From Acidovorax sp. SUPP3334 (GTDB lineage: Bacteria > Pseudomonadota > Gammaproteobacteria > Burkholderiales > Burkholderiaceae_C), in NCBI RefSeq assembly GCF_030159055.1, contig NZ_BQXQ01000029.1:1-64000 (forward strand): a stretch of DNA of 64,000 bases. The letters are read 5' to 3'. The notes beneath the pieces were generated by a model that was given only the letters and a program-made list of their open reading frames with translations, had not been told where the DNA came from and searched no databases. Made by a program: the position numbers and the translations under genes. This document shows, in pieces, positions 8,215 to 19,246 of the stretch (its first letter is position 1; every line of letters starts with the position of its first letter).

Positions 8215-9393
8215 TCAATGCGCGCTGTACACCAGCCCTGGCCGGGTGCCATCCAGATCGTCGGTTTCGGAATCTTCCACGGGTTCGTTGCCGAACGTGC
8301 GGCCCAGCGCCACGAAGCGGTAGGCACCCTTGCGGTCGGTGTAAACGGCCCAGCCGGTCGGGGTGATGGCAATGCAGTGCCAGGGGCCGGCAACGCGCGC
8401 ATCCACCACGGTGGCCACCGGTTGTCCATCGGCTGTGCGGTAGATGCGCAGCTCGCCGGTGCCTCGTGGGAGAGCGGCCTCTGCAGCAGATGCCTTGTCG
8501 GGCAAGGCGGTTGCTTGATCAGGGCGCTGTACCTCGCGCATGGCAAACAGCCCTCCCGGCGCCAGGCGCAAGGGCCCGTTGACCGCGTCTGCAACTGCCG
8601 CCAGCCGAACAAAGCGCCGCGTTGCGCGATCGGCAAAGCCTGCGCCGGCCCGAGGCTGAGCTTGGGGCTTGTCCGCGGCAGCGAATTCGACCAGGGACAC
8701 ATTGCCAGACCATTGCGTGGGTCGTGCAAAGGCAATCCCTTGGCCGCCCGCATATCCCGCTATTTCTGCCGTGGCGTCAGGCTCTGCCTCGGGCGCTCGT
8801 GGCACCCATTGGCCGGTGCGTGGGCCGGGAACCATGCGTGGCGGTGCGCCATTGAGGACGTCGAACCTTCCCAGGTCCGCCTGTTGTTGCAGCGCCCAGT
8901 CGGGCAGCGAGAAGGTCAGCAGGCGATACGCCTTCTTTCCGTCGTCATTGCCGCGATAGAACTGGGCCGATGCCACCACTTGCACGGCGTGCTGGCCCGG
9001 GCTGCCCGCCGCGCGGGCCGCGGGGACCGGCCGTGCCAGGCAACTGTCGGGCCGGGCGCCCGGCGACGGCGCAGCCGCCACGGCGGCCGGTGTGCCGCTG
9101 CGATCGCTGAGCTGAAACGAGGCGACCTTGGCTGGCTGGGCCAGATCGAGCTTGTCCACCGTTCCACTGCAATACACCACGTAGAGAAATGCCGGCGGCG
9201 TTGGACCGACGCTGCCGGAATCCCTTGCGGCCACGCCAGGCCGGGTTGAGGCGGCGTGCGCCAGGTCGAGGTCTTTGCCGGGGCAGGTGCCTGGCAGCAG
9301 ACCTGCGGCGATGGCGACCACGGCCGTGGCATGGCGGATGGTCGGCCTGTTGGTGGTCGGGAACAGTGAGAGAGCGATCTGGAGCGGCGTCAT
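8215..9393 (-). CDS. hypothetical secreted protein
   Basis: A 392-residue protein of unknown function. The N-terminus has a hydrophobic stretch (ATAVVAIAAGLLPGT, about 23-37) that fits a signal peptide or anchor, then low-complexity Ala/Pro/Gly segments. Cys residues are few and no catalytic motif is apparent. The C-terminal half has repeated short beta-like pieces such as LRIYRTADGQPVATV and WAVYTDRKGAYRFVAL. It starts 49 bases after livF on the same strand, so it could be read from the liv operon, but nothing in it suggests a transport role. Confidence 0.55.
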   Translation of the reverse strand: MTPLQIALSLFPTTNRPTIRHATAVVAIAAGLLPGTCPGKDLDLAHAASTRPGVAARDSGSVGPTPPAFLYVVYCSGTVDKLDLAQPAKVASFQLSDRSGTPAAVAAAPSPGARPDSCLARPVPAARAAGSPGQHAVQVVASAQFYRGNDDGKKAYRLLTFSLPDWALQQQADLGRFDVLNGAPPRMVPGPRTGQWVPRAPEAEPDATAEIAGYAGGQGIAFARPTQWSGNVSLVEFAAADKPQAQPRAGAGFADRATRRFVRLAAVADAVNGPLRLAPGGLFAMREVQRPDQATALPDKASAAEAALPRGTGELRIYRTADGQPVATVVDARVAGPWHCIAITPTGWAVYTDRKGAYRFVALGRTFGNEPVEDSETDDLDGTRPGLVYSAH

Positions 9394-9441
9394 GAAAGAA
9401 GGCGTGCCCGCACCAGCGGTGCGAGCGGTTTTTCCGCCAGC

Positions 9442-10179
9442 CTACACGGTCAGGTACCGCGCCCAGAGACTCCGGTCCGCGTTCAGCGCGGCCGAATCCC
9501 CTTGCCACACCACGCGCCCGCGCTCCAGGATCACGTGGCGGTCGGCCAGGTCCACGAGGCGGTGCACGTATTTGTCCACCACCAGAATGGTTTGTCCGGC
9601 GGCCTTGAGGGCGGCCAGGCAGCGCCAGATCTCTTCGCGGATCACCGGCGCCAGGCCTTCGGTGGCTTCGTCCAGGATGAGCAGGCGCGGGTTGGTGGAC
9701 AGGGCGCGGCCGATGGCCAGCATTTGCTGTTCGCCGCCCGATAGCTGGTTGCCCAGGTGGTGCTCGCGCTCCTTCAAGCGTGGAAACACGCCGTAGATGC
9801 GTTGCAGATCCCAGGGGTCGCCCAGGCCGTTGCGGCGGTCGGCGAAGGCCAGCAGGTGCTCGCGCACGCTGAGATTGGGGAACACGTGGCGCCCCTCGGG
9901 CACGATCGCCAGGCCCAGGCGGGCGATGGCATCGCTTTTCATCGCGCCGATGGCCTGGCCCGCAAAGCGGATGCTGCCCGCCGTGGGGCGCAGGGCGCCG
10001 ACCAGTGTCTTGATGGTGGTGCTCTTTCCCATGCCGTTGCGCCCCAGCAGCGACACCACCTCGCCCGCGGCGATGTCGAGGTGGATGCCGAACAGCACCT
10101 GGCTCACGCCGTAGCCGGCCTCCACGGCCTGGCAGCTCAGCAGGGGCGCTTCTTCGCGGACGGTTTCGGGCGAGTTCAT
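9442..10179 (-). CDS. livF: branched-chain amino-acid type ABC transporter ATPase, LivF-like
   Basis: A 245-residue cytoplasmic ATPase. It has the Walker A motif GRNGMGKST, the signature LSGGEQQ, and Walker B LLILDEATEGL. The EGLAP after Walker B is typical of the LivF subgroup. It energises import by the LivH/LivM channel. Its ATG overlaps the livG stop (ATGA at 10176-10179). It is the last transporter gene of the operon running from 14305 leftward. The true substrate may be an amino acid, amide or urea. Confidence 0.9.
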   Translation of the reverse strand: MNSPETVREEAPLLSCQAVEAGYGVSQVLFGIHLDIAAGEVVSLLGRNGMGKSTTIKTLVGALRPTAGSIRFAGQAIGAMKSDAIARLGLAIVPEGRHVFPNLSVREHLLAFADRRNGLGDPWDLQRIYGVFPRLKEREHHLGNQLSGGEQQMLAIGRALSTNPRLLILDEATEGLAPVIREEIWRCLAALKAAGQTILVVDKYVHRLVDLADRHVILERGRVVWQGDSAALNADRSLWARYLTV

Positions 10180-10949
10180 GCGGCGGTCTCCAGCGCGTCG
10201 TTGCCGATGGTTTCGGTGCCCAGGTACACCGCCTGCACTTCGGGGTGGTTGCGGATCTCGTCGGGCGTTCCGGCGGTGAGCACGCGGCCATACACCAGCA
10301 CCGAGATGCGGTCGGCCAGGCGGAACACGGCCTCCATGTCGTGCTCGATCAGCAGCACGGCCATGTCCTGGCGCAGGGTTTCGATGAGTTGCACCATCTG
10401 CAGCGACTCGTCGGGCCCCATGCCCGCCATGGGTTCGTCGAGCAGCAGCAGTTTCGGGGCAGAGGCCAGCGCCAGGGCCACGTCGAGCGTGCGCTGTGCG
10501 CCGTGCGGCAGCGCGCCGGCGATGGCGTCCATGCCGTGCTGCAGCCCCACGCGCTCGGCCAGCCGGTCCGCGCCCTCGTAAAGGCTCCGGGCGTGCGACC
10601 TCGGCTGCAGGAACCGAAAGCTCGATCCGCTGTGCGCCTGCACCGCCAGCAGCAGGTTGTCGCGCACGGTCTGGCGGGGAAAGATGCGCGTCACCTGGAA
10701 GCAGCGCGACAGGCCCGCGCCCACGCGGCGGTGCATGGGCAGGGCGGTGATGTCGGCGCCATCCAGCAGCACGCGCCCAGCGTCGGGTGCCAGCAGCCCC
10801 GAGATCTGGTTGACCAGCGTGGTCTTGCCCGCGCCGTTGGGGCCGATGAGGGCGTGCACCTCGCCGTGCGCCACCGTCAGGCTCACATGGTCGGTGGCGA
10901 GCAGACCGCCGAAGCGCTTGACCAGGCCATCCACTTGAAAGAGGCTCAT
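10176..10949 (-). CDS. livG: branched-chain amino-acid type ABC transporter ATPase, LivG-like
   Basis: A 257-residue ATPase with Walker A GPNGAGKTT at 36-44 and Walker B LLLLDEPMAGM. The C-terminal region (AVYLG) is typical of LivG. The ABC signature is unusual: LPHGAQ in place of LS(Y/G)GQ. It overlaps both neighbours by the ATGA arrangement, so the operon is translationally coupled. It pairs with LivF on the cytoplasmic side of the membrane channel. Confidence 0.9.
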   Translation of the reverse strand: MSLFQVDGLVKRFGGLLATDHVSLTVAHGEVHALIGPNGAGKTTLVNQISGLLAPDAGRVLLDGADITALPMHRRVGAGLSRCFQVTRIFPRQTVRDNLLLAVQAHSGSSFRFLQPRSHARSLYEGADRLAERVGLQHGMDAIAGALPHGAQRTLDVALALASAPKLLLLDEPMAGMGPDESLQMVQLIETLRQDMAVLLIEHDMEAVFRLADRISVLVYGRVLTAGTPDEIRNHPEVQAVYLGTETIGNDALETAA

Positions 10950-11938
10950 CGCGAACTCCTTGCGCGCAGGTCGGCCAGCGCGGCGAGGCCCTTGGGTGCG
11001 TAGAGTGCGGTGGCGATCAGCAAGATGCCCAGCGGCATGTGCCAGTGGTCGGTGTTGAGCTTGAGCACTTCTTCCAGCGTGAGCCAGACGGCCGCGCCCA
11101 GCGGCCCGCCCCAGCGCCGGCCCAGGCCGCCGATCACCACCATCACGATCAGCGTCGCCGACTGCGTCCAATGCATGGTCGATGGGCTCACGAAACTGTT
11201 GCCGGTGGCCAGCAGCGCGCCCGCCAGGCCCGCCACGGCGCCGGCCAGCGTGAAGGCCGTGAGCTGCAGCAGATACACCGGATAGCCCAGGGCCCGCATG
11301 CGGGTTTCGTTGTCGCGAATGCCGGCCAGCGCCATGCCGAAGCGCGAGGCCGTGGCCCGGTCGAGCCACCACAGCACCAGCGCGACCAGGGCCAGCACCA
11401 CCCAGTACAGCGTGGGCTCGTGCATCGTGTCCAGCCCCAAGCCCAGCACCGGCCGCATGGGCAGGCCGTAGCCGTCGTCGCCGCCGTAGCTGCGCAGCGA
11501 GACGAAGACGAAGTACAGCATCTGCGCAAACGCCAGCGTGATCATGATGAAGTACACGCCCTTGGTGCGCAGCGAGATCGCCCCGATCAGCGCCGCAGCC
11601 AGTGCGGCCAGCACCATCGCCGCGCCCCACACGAACCAGGCCGATGTGGCGCCCGCATCGGTCAGCACCACCACCGCATAGGCGCCGACGCCCACGAAGC
11701 CCGCATGGCCCAGCGCCACCATGCCGCCGAACCCCATGATGAAGTTCAGGCTGGCGGCCGCCAGCGCCACCACCAGCACCCGGCGCACGAAGCCGATGTA
11801 GAAGTCGAGCCCCATGGCCGACGCCGCGAGCGGAAACAGCGCCAGCGCCACCAGGAGGACCAGCGGCAGCAGCGCACCGCGCCAGCGCGGTGCCGAAGGG
11901 CGCGCCGGCAGGGCAGAAGAAGTCGAGAGGGCAGACAT
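10946..11938 (-). CDS. livM: branched-chain amino-acid type ABC permease, LivM-like
   Basis: A 330-residue inner-membrane permease with about ten hydrophobic segments. The segment GFGGMVALGHAGFVGVGAY is the permease signature of the LivM group. ATG 11938 is chosen because it opens a normal-length protein just six bases after the livH stop; the longer frame upstream is the livH shadow. Together with LivH it forms the transmembrane channel. Confidence 0.9.
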   Translation of the reverse strand: MSALSTSSALPARPSAPRWRGALLPLVLLVALALFPLAASAMGLDFYIGFVRRVLVVALAAASLNFIMGFGGMVALGHAGFVGVGAYAVVVLTDAGATSAWFVWGAAMVLAALAAALIGAISLRTKGVYFIMITLAFAQMLYFVFVSLRSYGGDDGYGLPMRPVLGLGLDTMHEPTLYWVVLALVALVLWWLDRATASRFGMALAGIRDNETRMRALGYPVYLLQLTAFTLAGAVAGLAGALLATGNSFVSPSTMHWTQSATLIVMVVIGGLGRRWGGPLGAAVWLTLEEVLKLNTDHWHMPLGILLIATALYAPKGLAALADLRARSSR

Positions 11939-11943
11939 GTCGC

Positions 11944-12864
11944 TCAGGCCTTGGCAGAAAACAGCCCCGCGGGGCGAAAGCTCAAGCACGCGGCCATCAG
12001 GGCGTACATGGCCACTTCGGCGAACAGCGGGCCCAGGTCGGCTGCCACGGCGGGCGGCAGCGTGGCGCGCAGCAGCATGGGCAGGAAGGCGCGGCCGATG
12101 GTGTCCACCAGCCCGACCAGCAGCGCCGCCACGAAGGCGCCGCGCACCGATCCGATGCCCCCGATCACGATCACCACCAGCGCCGGAATCAGGATGGCCT
12201 CGCCCATGCCCACCTGCACGGCCACCAGCGGGCCCATCAGCGCGCCGGCCAGCGCCGCCAGTGCGGCGCCCAGCACGAACACGCCGAAGAACACCCGCTT
12301 GACGCGCACGCCCATCAGCTCGGCCATCCAGCGGTCCGAGGCGCCGGCCCGCACCAGCATGCCCACGCGGCTGTGGTTGACCAGCAGGTACAGCAGCACG
12401 GCCACGAGCACGCCCGCGCCCAGCACCACCAGCCGGTAGGAGGGGTAGGGCAGGCCGGCGAACAGTTCCACCGGCCCCGAGAGCCAGCCCGGCGTAGGCG
12501 CCATCACGGGCGACGGACCCCACAGCATCTTCACGGCATCGTCCGCCACGAGGATCACGCCGAAGGTGGCCAGCACCTGGGCCAGGTGGTCGCGCCCGTA
12601 GAGGCGGCGCATCAGCGTGGCCTCCAGCAGCGCGGCCACCAGCACCGTGACCGCGATGGCCGCCAGCACCGCGATGGCGAACGAGCCGCTCTGCACATGC
12701 ACCGTGGCCGCCACGTAGGCGCCCACCATGAAGAGCGAGCCGTGCGAGAGATTCATCACGTCCATGATCCCGAAGACCAGGGTGAGGCCCGCTGCGATCA
12801 GAAAGAGCATGAGCCCGTAGCCCGCACCGTTGAGCAACTGTTCGAAGACGAGAATCCAGTTCAT
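11944..12864 (-). CDS. livH: branched-chain amino-acid type ABC permease, LivH-like
   Basis: A 306-residue inner-membrane permease. The N-terminus QLLNGAGYGLMLFLIAAGLT and the following MNLSHGSLFMVGAY are characteristic of LivH. Eight or so membrane segments are visible. It lies 235 bases downstream of the periplasmic binding protein gene and five bases upstream of livM. Confidence 0.9.
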   Translation of the reverse strand: MNWILVFEQLLNGAGYGLMLFLIAAGLTLVFGIMDVMNLSHGSLFMVGAYVAATVHVQSGSFAIAVLAAIAVTVLVAALLEATLMRRLYGRDHLAQVLATFGVILVADDAVKMLWGPSPVMAPTPGWLSGPVELFAGLPYPSYRLVVLGAGVLVAVLLYLLVNHSRVGMLVRAGASDRWMAELMGVRVKRVFFGVFVLGAALAALAGALMGPLVAVQVGMGEAILIPALVVIVIGGIGSVRGAFVAALLVGLVDTIGRAFLPMLLRATLPPAVAADLGPLFAEVAMYALMAACLSFRPAGLFSAKA

Positions 12865-13099
12865 GGCGTGGCGGCAGTGCGCGGGAAGGTGGTCGATGTC
12901 ATCGGGGAAATTTCATGGCGGCACGCCCCCGCGCAGCCTTTGAAAGCAGCGCTTGGGGCAACGGGCAGTCCTGGCCGGCAGGTGGGGGGCGGGGGCGGCC
13001 GTTTTCTTGAAAGCGGCGCCTCAGCCACTGGCGAAGTCTCCGGGTCGCGTCGGGGTCGCGTCCGGCTCGCGGGGCGTGCGGCGATTCGGAAAGACCCGG

Positions 13100-14305
13100 C
13101 TATTTCAGCTTGCACTGGTCGGCGAACGAGTCGCCGTAGTTCTCCAGCACCGTCTTGATGGTCTTGTTGGTGATGCGGCCCTCGGCGTTCTTGCCGATGG
13201 TGCGCAGGTAGAAGTTCTGCACCGGGTAGTGGTTGTTGGCGTAGCGGAAGCTGCCGCGCACCGACGGGAACTGCGCCTTGGCCAGCGCCTTGATCAGTGC
13301 CTCGCGGTCGGCCACCTTGCCGCCCACGGCCTTCACGGCCGAGTCCATGGCGATGATCACGTCGAAGGCCTGCGCGGCGTAGATGGACGGATAGCGCCCG
13401 CCGTATTCCTTGCGGAACGCAGCCACGAAAGCCTTGTTGGCCGGATTGTCCAGGTCATGCGCCCAGTGCGAGGTGTTGAACATGCCCAGCATCGGATCGC
13501 CCACGGCGCCGATCACGTCTTCGTCGGCCGAGAAGCCGCTGGTCACCAGCGTGATGTCCTTGGACAGCCCCGCGCCCACGAACTGCTTGATGAAGTTGAT
13601 GCCCATGGCCCCGGGCAGGAAGAAGTACACGGCCTCCGGCTTGGTGGCACGCAGTTGCGCCAGCTCGGTCGCGTAGTCGATCTGGCCGAGCTTGGTGTAC
13701 ATCTCGTCCGCCACCGCGCCCTTGTACTTGCGCTTGAAGCCGTTCAAGCCGTCCTTGCCGGCCGGGTAGTTGGGCGCGATCAGCACCATGCGCTTGAAGC
13801 CGCGATCGGCCGCGAACTGGCCGGCGGCTTCGTGGTACTGGTCGTTTTGGTAGGCGGTGCCGAAGAAATAGGCGTTGCACTGGGCGCCCGCCAGCTGGCT
13901 CGGGCCTGCGTTGTTCGACAGGTAAGGCACCTTGGCCGCGAACAGCGTGGGCGCGACGGCCAGCGCCACGTTGGACGGAATCGGGCCGGTGAACAGGTCG
14001 ATCTTCTCGCGCTGGACGAAGCGGTCCACCAGTTGCTTGGCCTGCTCGGGGTTGCCGCCCATGTCGGTCTGCAAGAACTGCGCGGGCTGGCCGCCCAGCT
14101 TGCCGTCCAGCTGCTTGATGGCCAGCGCGAAGCCGTCCCGTGCCTCGGCGCCCAGGCCGGCGAACGGGCCGGAGATGTCCAGCGCGATGCCCACCTTGAT
14201 GGGGGCCTGCTGGGCCAGCACCGGCAGGCTGGCGCATGCGGCCAGCGCGAAGAGGGCCACTGCCCCGAGGCGGGGGCGCAGTGAGATGCGGGAGAGTTGT
14301 GCCAT
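13100..14305 (-). CDS. ABC transporter periplasmic substrate-binding protein, LivK-like
   Basis: A 401-residue type I periplasmic binding protein. The N-terminal 32 residues are a Sec signal peptide ending near VLAQQ-A, followed by PIKVGIALDISGPFAGLG, the usual opening of Leu/Ile/Val- and amide-binding proteins. It is the first gene of the liv operon and supplies the ligand to LivHMGF. The family also includes receptors for aromatic acids and amides, so the substrate is open. The 235-base gap before livH holds no gene. Confidence 0.85.
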   Translation of the reverse strand: MAQLSRISLRPRLGAVALFALAACASLPVLAQQAPIKVGIALDISGPFAGLGAEARDGFALAIKQLDGKLGGQPAQFLQTDMGGNPEQAKQLVDRFVQREKIDLFTGPIPSNVALAVAPTLFAAKVPYLSNNAGPSQLAGAQCNAYFFGTAYQNDQYHEAAGQFAADRGFKRMVLIAPNYPAGKDGLNGFKRKYKGAVADEMYTKLGQIDYATELAQLRATKPEAVYFFLPGAMGINFIKQFVGAGLSKDITLVTSGFSADEDVIGAVGDPMLGMFNTSHWAHDLDNPANKAFVAAFRKEYGGRYPSIYAAQAFDVIIAMDSAVKAVGGKVADREALIKALAKAQFPSVRGSFRYANNHYPVQNFYLRTIGKNAEGRITNKTIKTVLENYGDSFADQCKLK

Positions 14306-14747
14306 TCGTCAGTCCTTATCCATCAAACCAAGGAAAACAAACCAGGATCGCTGCAGGGGCGGCGGCAGGACCGCTGCGGTGCCGGAAGGCCCCACTTCGG
14401 CCCGCTCCGTACCCGCGTTGTGCCCGCGCTGTACCCGACCTTTGCCCGCGATGCCGCCATGTGCACCGGGAACGTGCGCAACACCGGGCAGGTCGCCTGA
14501 AGCGGGGGCTTCGCGCCGGTGCTGCGGGGTTCCTATGCAAGGGGCATTCCATGCAGCGTGTCTTTTCCATCGCCGCCTTCATCGGGCCGCCATGGGAGTG
14601 CTCGGAATCGTACACGCGCGTGGGGCGTTCGGGCCTACAGGTCTTCCCTGCCACCGAATGTCGCCTGGAGGTGATCCCAGCCACCAGGAACGCCTGTGGC
14701 ACACTCGCCCGCTTTTCCAAAGCCGAGCCATCGGGAGCGTTTTCAGC
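14306..14747. other. divergent promoter region between liv operon and tex
   Basis: This 442-base stretch has no gene I can support. Short frames exist on both strands but lack ribosome sites and family resemblance. A run near 14409-14453 repeats short units of the type GTACCCGC/GTGCCCGC. Promoters for the minus-strand liv operon and plus-strand tex must lie here, but no clear -35/-10 pair stands out. Confidence 0.4.
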
Positions 14748-17114
<2,367 letters not shown>

Positions 17115-17157
17115 AAGTTGCGTGGATAATCGCCGGAACCTCACTTCCGGCCGTTCC

Positions 17158-17982
17158 ATGGACCTCATCGCCCTGCTGGGGATTCCCGTTGCGCTGCCGA
17201 GCGTTCCGCGCGCCGTGGCGCTGCTGATGAACGAGCTGGCCACTCCGGAGCCCAACCTGCGCCGGGTAACCCAGTTGTTCGGCACCGACCCTGCCATGGC
17301 CGCCCGGTTGCTGGAAGAGGCCAATTCCCCCGCCTTCCAAGCCCAGCAGCAGATCAGCGGCATTCCCGAAGCGCTGTCGCTTCTCGGGGTGCAGCAGCTG
17401 CGCACGCTGGTCGCCTCCGCGCCGCTGGGCACCACGTCGCGGTCGGTGCCGGGTGTCAATCTGCAGCAGTTCTGGCGATACAGCCTGCACACCGCCAAGC
17501 TCGCGCGGTCGCTGGCGGGCAGCGTGCACCAGAACCAGATCGCCGCGTACACCGCCGGCCTGCTGCACGGGGTGGGCGAACTGCTGCTGCACCTGGGCAA
17601 CCCGGAGCGCGTGCAATCGATGAACCGGCTGGTGACGCCGTTCGACCCCCGCCGGGCCAAGCTGGAGCAGCGGCTGCTGGGCTACTCGTATTCGCAGGTG
17701 AGCGCCGGCATGGCGAGCCGCTGGCAACTGCCGCAGGTGGTGGTCGATGCCTTGCAGTACCAGAGCGCACCGTTCGAGAACAGCGTGTACGAGCCGCTGG
17801 CCGGCGTGCTGCACCTGGCCGCATGGCGCGTGCGGGCGCGCGAAGCGGCGCTGGGCGAGAAGGAGCTTGCCGTGTCGTTCCCCGGCGAGGTCGGTCTGGC
17901 GCTGGGCCTGGACATCGACATGGTGCTGCAGCAAGACCCCATCGACTGGACCGTGCGCCCCGACCCGGGCGATTACGTGTGA
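17158..17982 (+). CDS. HDOD domain signalling protein
   Basis: A 274-residue cytoplasmic protein made almost entirely of one HDOD domain, a degenerate relative of HD-GYP phosphodiesterases. It shows LPSVPRAVALLM near the start and GLLHGVGELLLHL in the middle, where HD-GYP enzymes have their metal-binding HD; the metal ligands are largely missing. HDOD proteins act as non-catalytic signalling modules. The gene is 43 bases after tex and may be read with it. Its partner is unknown. Confidence 0.8.
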   Translation: MDLIALLGIPVALPSVPRAVALLMNELATPEPNLRRVTQLFGTDPAMAARLLEEANSPAFQAQQQISGIPEALSLLGVQQLRTLVASAPLGTTSRSVPGVNLQQFWRYSLHTAKLARSLAGSVHQNQIAAYTAGLLHGVGELLLHLGNPERVQSMNRLVTPFDPRRAKLEQRLLGYSYSQVSAGMASRWQLPQVVVDALQYQSAPFENSVYEPLAGVLHLAAWRVRAREAALGEKELAVSFPGEVGLALGLDIDMVLQQDPIDWTVRPDPGDYV

Positions 17983-18049
17983 GCGCCGCCGTGGGTTACC
18001 AGCCTGTGCGGCGGCCCGCGCGCTGCAAATCGATGCGGTGAAGGCTGCG

Positions 18050-19237
18050 ATGACGGCTGTGGTGAAGGCGCTGCGCATCCATGCCGGGCCGCTGGCGCGC
18101 GAACACATCGTGCGGCACGGGCTTCGGCCGGCCGACATCGGCGTGGTCCCGGCGGCGGCGGGTGGCCCCAAGGGGCTCATCCTCGGGCCGCTCGACCGCT
18201 TCGTGTTCGGGCAATGGCTGCAGGGCTCGCAGCAGCCGGTGCACCTGGTGGGCGCCTCCATCGGCGCCTGGCGCATGGCCACCGCATGCCTCGACACGCC
18301 CGTGGCCGCACTGGAGCGGCTGGAGCATGCCTACATCCACCAGAACTACGCCCCGCCGCCCGGCCGCAAGCGCCCCTCGGCCGCCCAGGTGAGCGAACAG
18401 TTCGGCCAGGGTCTGCGCGACTTCTTCGGCGCGCAGGTGCCGCAGTTGCTGTCGCACCCGCGCTGGCGGCTGCACATCGTGGCTTCGCGCGGGCGGCACT
18501 TGCTGTCGCGCGAGCACCGCTGGGCGACGCCGCTCGGCTACCTGGTGGCTTTCGCCGCGAACGCGGTGCGCCGCCGCGCGCTGGGCCTGTGGCTGGAGCG
18601 GGTGGTGTTCTCGGGCCCAGCCTCCGCTTTCGCCAGCGCCGGGGTTCCAGCGCCGGCGCCGCTGCCTTTCACCACGGACGACTTTCCCACCCGGCAGGTG
18701 GCGCTGACCGAGGCGAACTTCATGCCCGCGCTGCAGGCGAGCTGCTCCATCCCGTTCGTGCTCCAGGCCGTGCACGACATTCCCGGCGCACCGCCCGGTG
18801 CGTACTGGGACGGCGGGCTGACCGACTACCACCTGCACCTGCGGTATCGAACGCTGGATGCTATAGAAAATATAGCAATACCCCCTAGTGTTGATTGCGC
18901 TGGAGGCCAAAATCATTCAAACGCCCCAGGGGCCCTGGTGCTGTACCCGCACTTTCAGCAGAACGTGGTGCCGGGCTGGCTGGACAAGGGGCTGCGGTGG
19001 CGGCATGGCCCCACCTCCGCGCTGGATCGGATGGTGGTGCTGTCGCCCCATCCCGACTGGGTGCGCACCTTGCCGAACGCCAAGTTGCCGGACCGCAACG
19101 ATTTCATGCACTACGGCACCGACCTGGCCGCGCGAGTGCGCGCCTGGAGCACCGCCACGGCGGCCGCCCGCCAGCTTGCCGACGAATTCGCCGAATGGCT
19201 GCATCGCCCCGATCCGGGGGCCGTGCAGCCTTTGTGA
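18050..19237 (+). CDS. patatin-like phospholipase with a dispersed repeat in the reading frame
   Basis: A 395-residue patatin-family serine hydrolase. It has the oxyanion motif GGPKG (38-42), the nucleophile motif GASIG with Ser70, and the catalytic Asp in DGG (254-256). Residues 271-291 (AIENIAIPPS... to NHSN) are encoded by a copy of a dispersed repeat and probably do not belong to the ancestral protein; the fold resumes at APGALVLYPHF. The frame is kept, so the enzyme may still work, since the insert follows the catalytic Asp in a loop. It likely cleaves fatty acyl esters of membrane lipids. ATG 18050 is the first start consistent with the fold. Confidence 0.8.
   Translation: MTAVVKALRIHAGPLAREHIVRHGLRPADIGVVPAAAGGPKGLILGPLDRFVFGQWLQGSQQPVHLVGASIGAWRMATACLDTPVAALERLEHAYIHQNYAPPPGRKRPSAAQVSEQFGQGLRDFFGAQVPQLLSHPRWRLHIVASRGRHLLSREHRWATPLGYLVAFAANAVRRRALGLWLERVVFSGPASAFASAGVPAPAPLPFTTDDFPTRQVALTEANFMPALQASCSIPFVLQAVHDIPGAPPGAYWDGGLTDYHLHLRYRTLDAIENIAIPPSVDCAGGQNHSNAPGALVLYPHFQQNVVPGWLDKGLRWRHGPTSALDRMVVLSPHPDWVRTLPNAKLPDRNDFMHYGTDLAARVRAWSTATAAARQLADEFAEWLHRPDPGAVQPL
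18859..18921 (-). repeat. dispersed hairpin repeat, copy B, inside a coding region
   Basis: TGCTATA (18859-18865) and TATAGCA (18871-18877) form a 7-bp stem. The downstream part (about 18891-18910) is the reverse complement of the GGCCTCCAGC-CAATCAA segment of copy A at 6464-6484. Orientation is therefore opposite to copy A. It is A+T-rich against its neighbours and lies in the patatin gene without breaking the frame. Confidence 0.75.
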
Positions 19238-19246
19238 TGGTGGCGG

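Noticed and set aside
9409-9423. Hairpin after livF as a terminator
   Set aside because: The 6-bp stem lacks a following T tract on the minus strand, so transcription may continue into the gene at 9393.
13932-14747. N-terminal extension of Tex of about 270 residues
   Set aside because: It is antisense to the binding-protein gene, crosses the promoter region and has no ribosome site; Tex has normal length from 14748.
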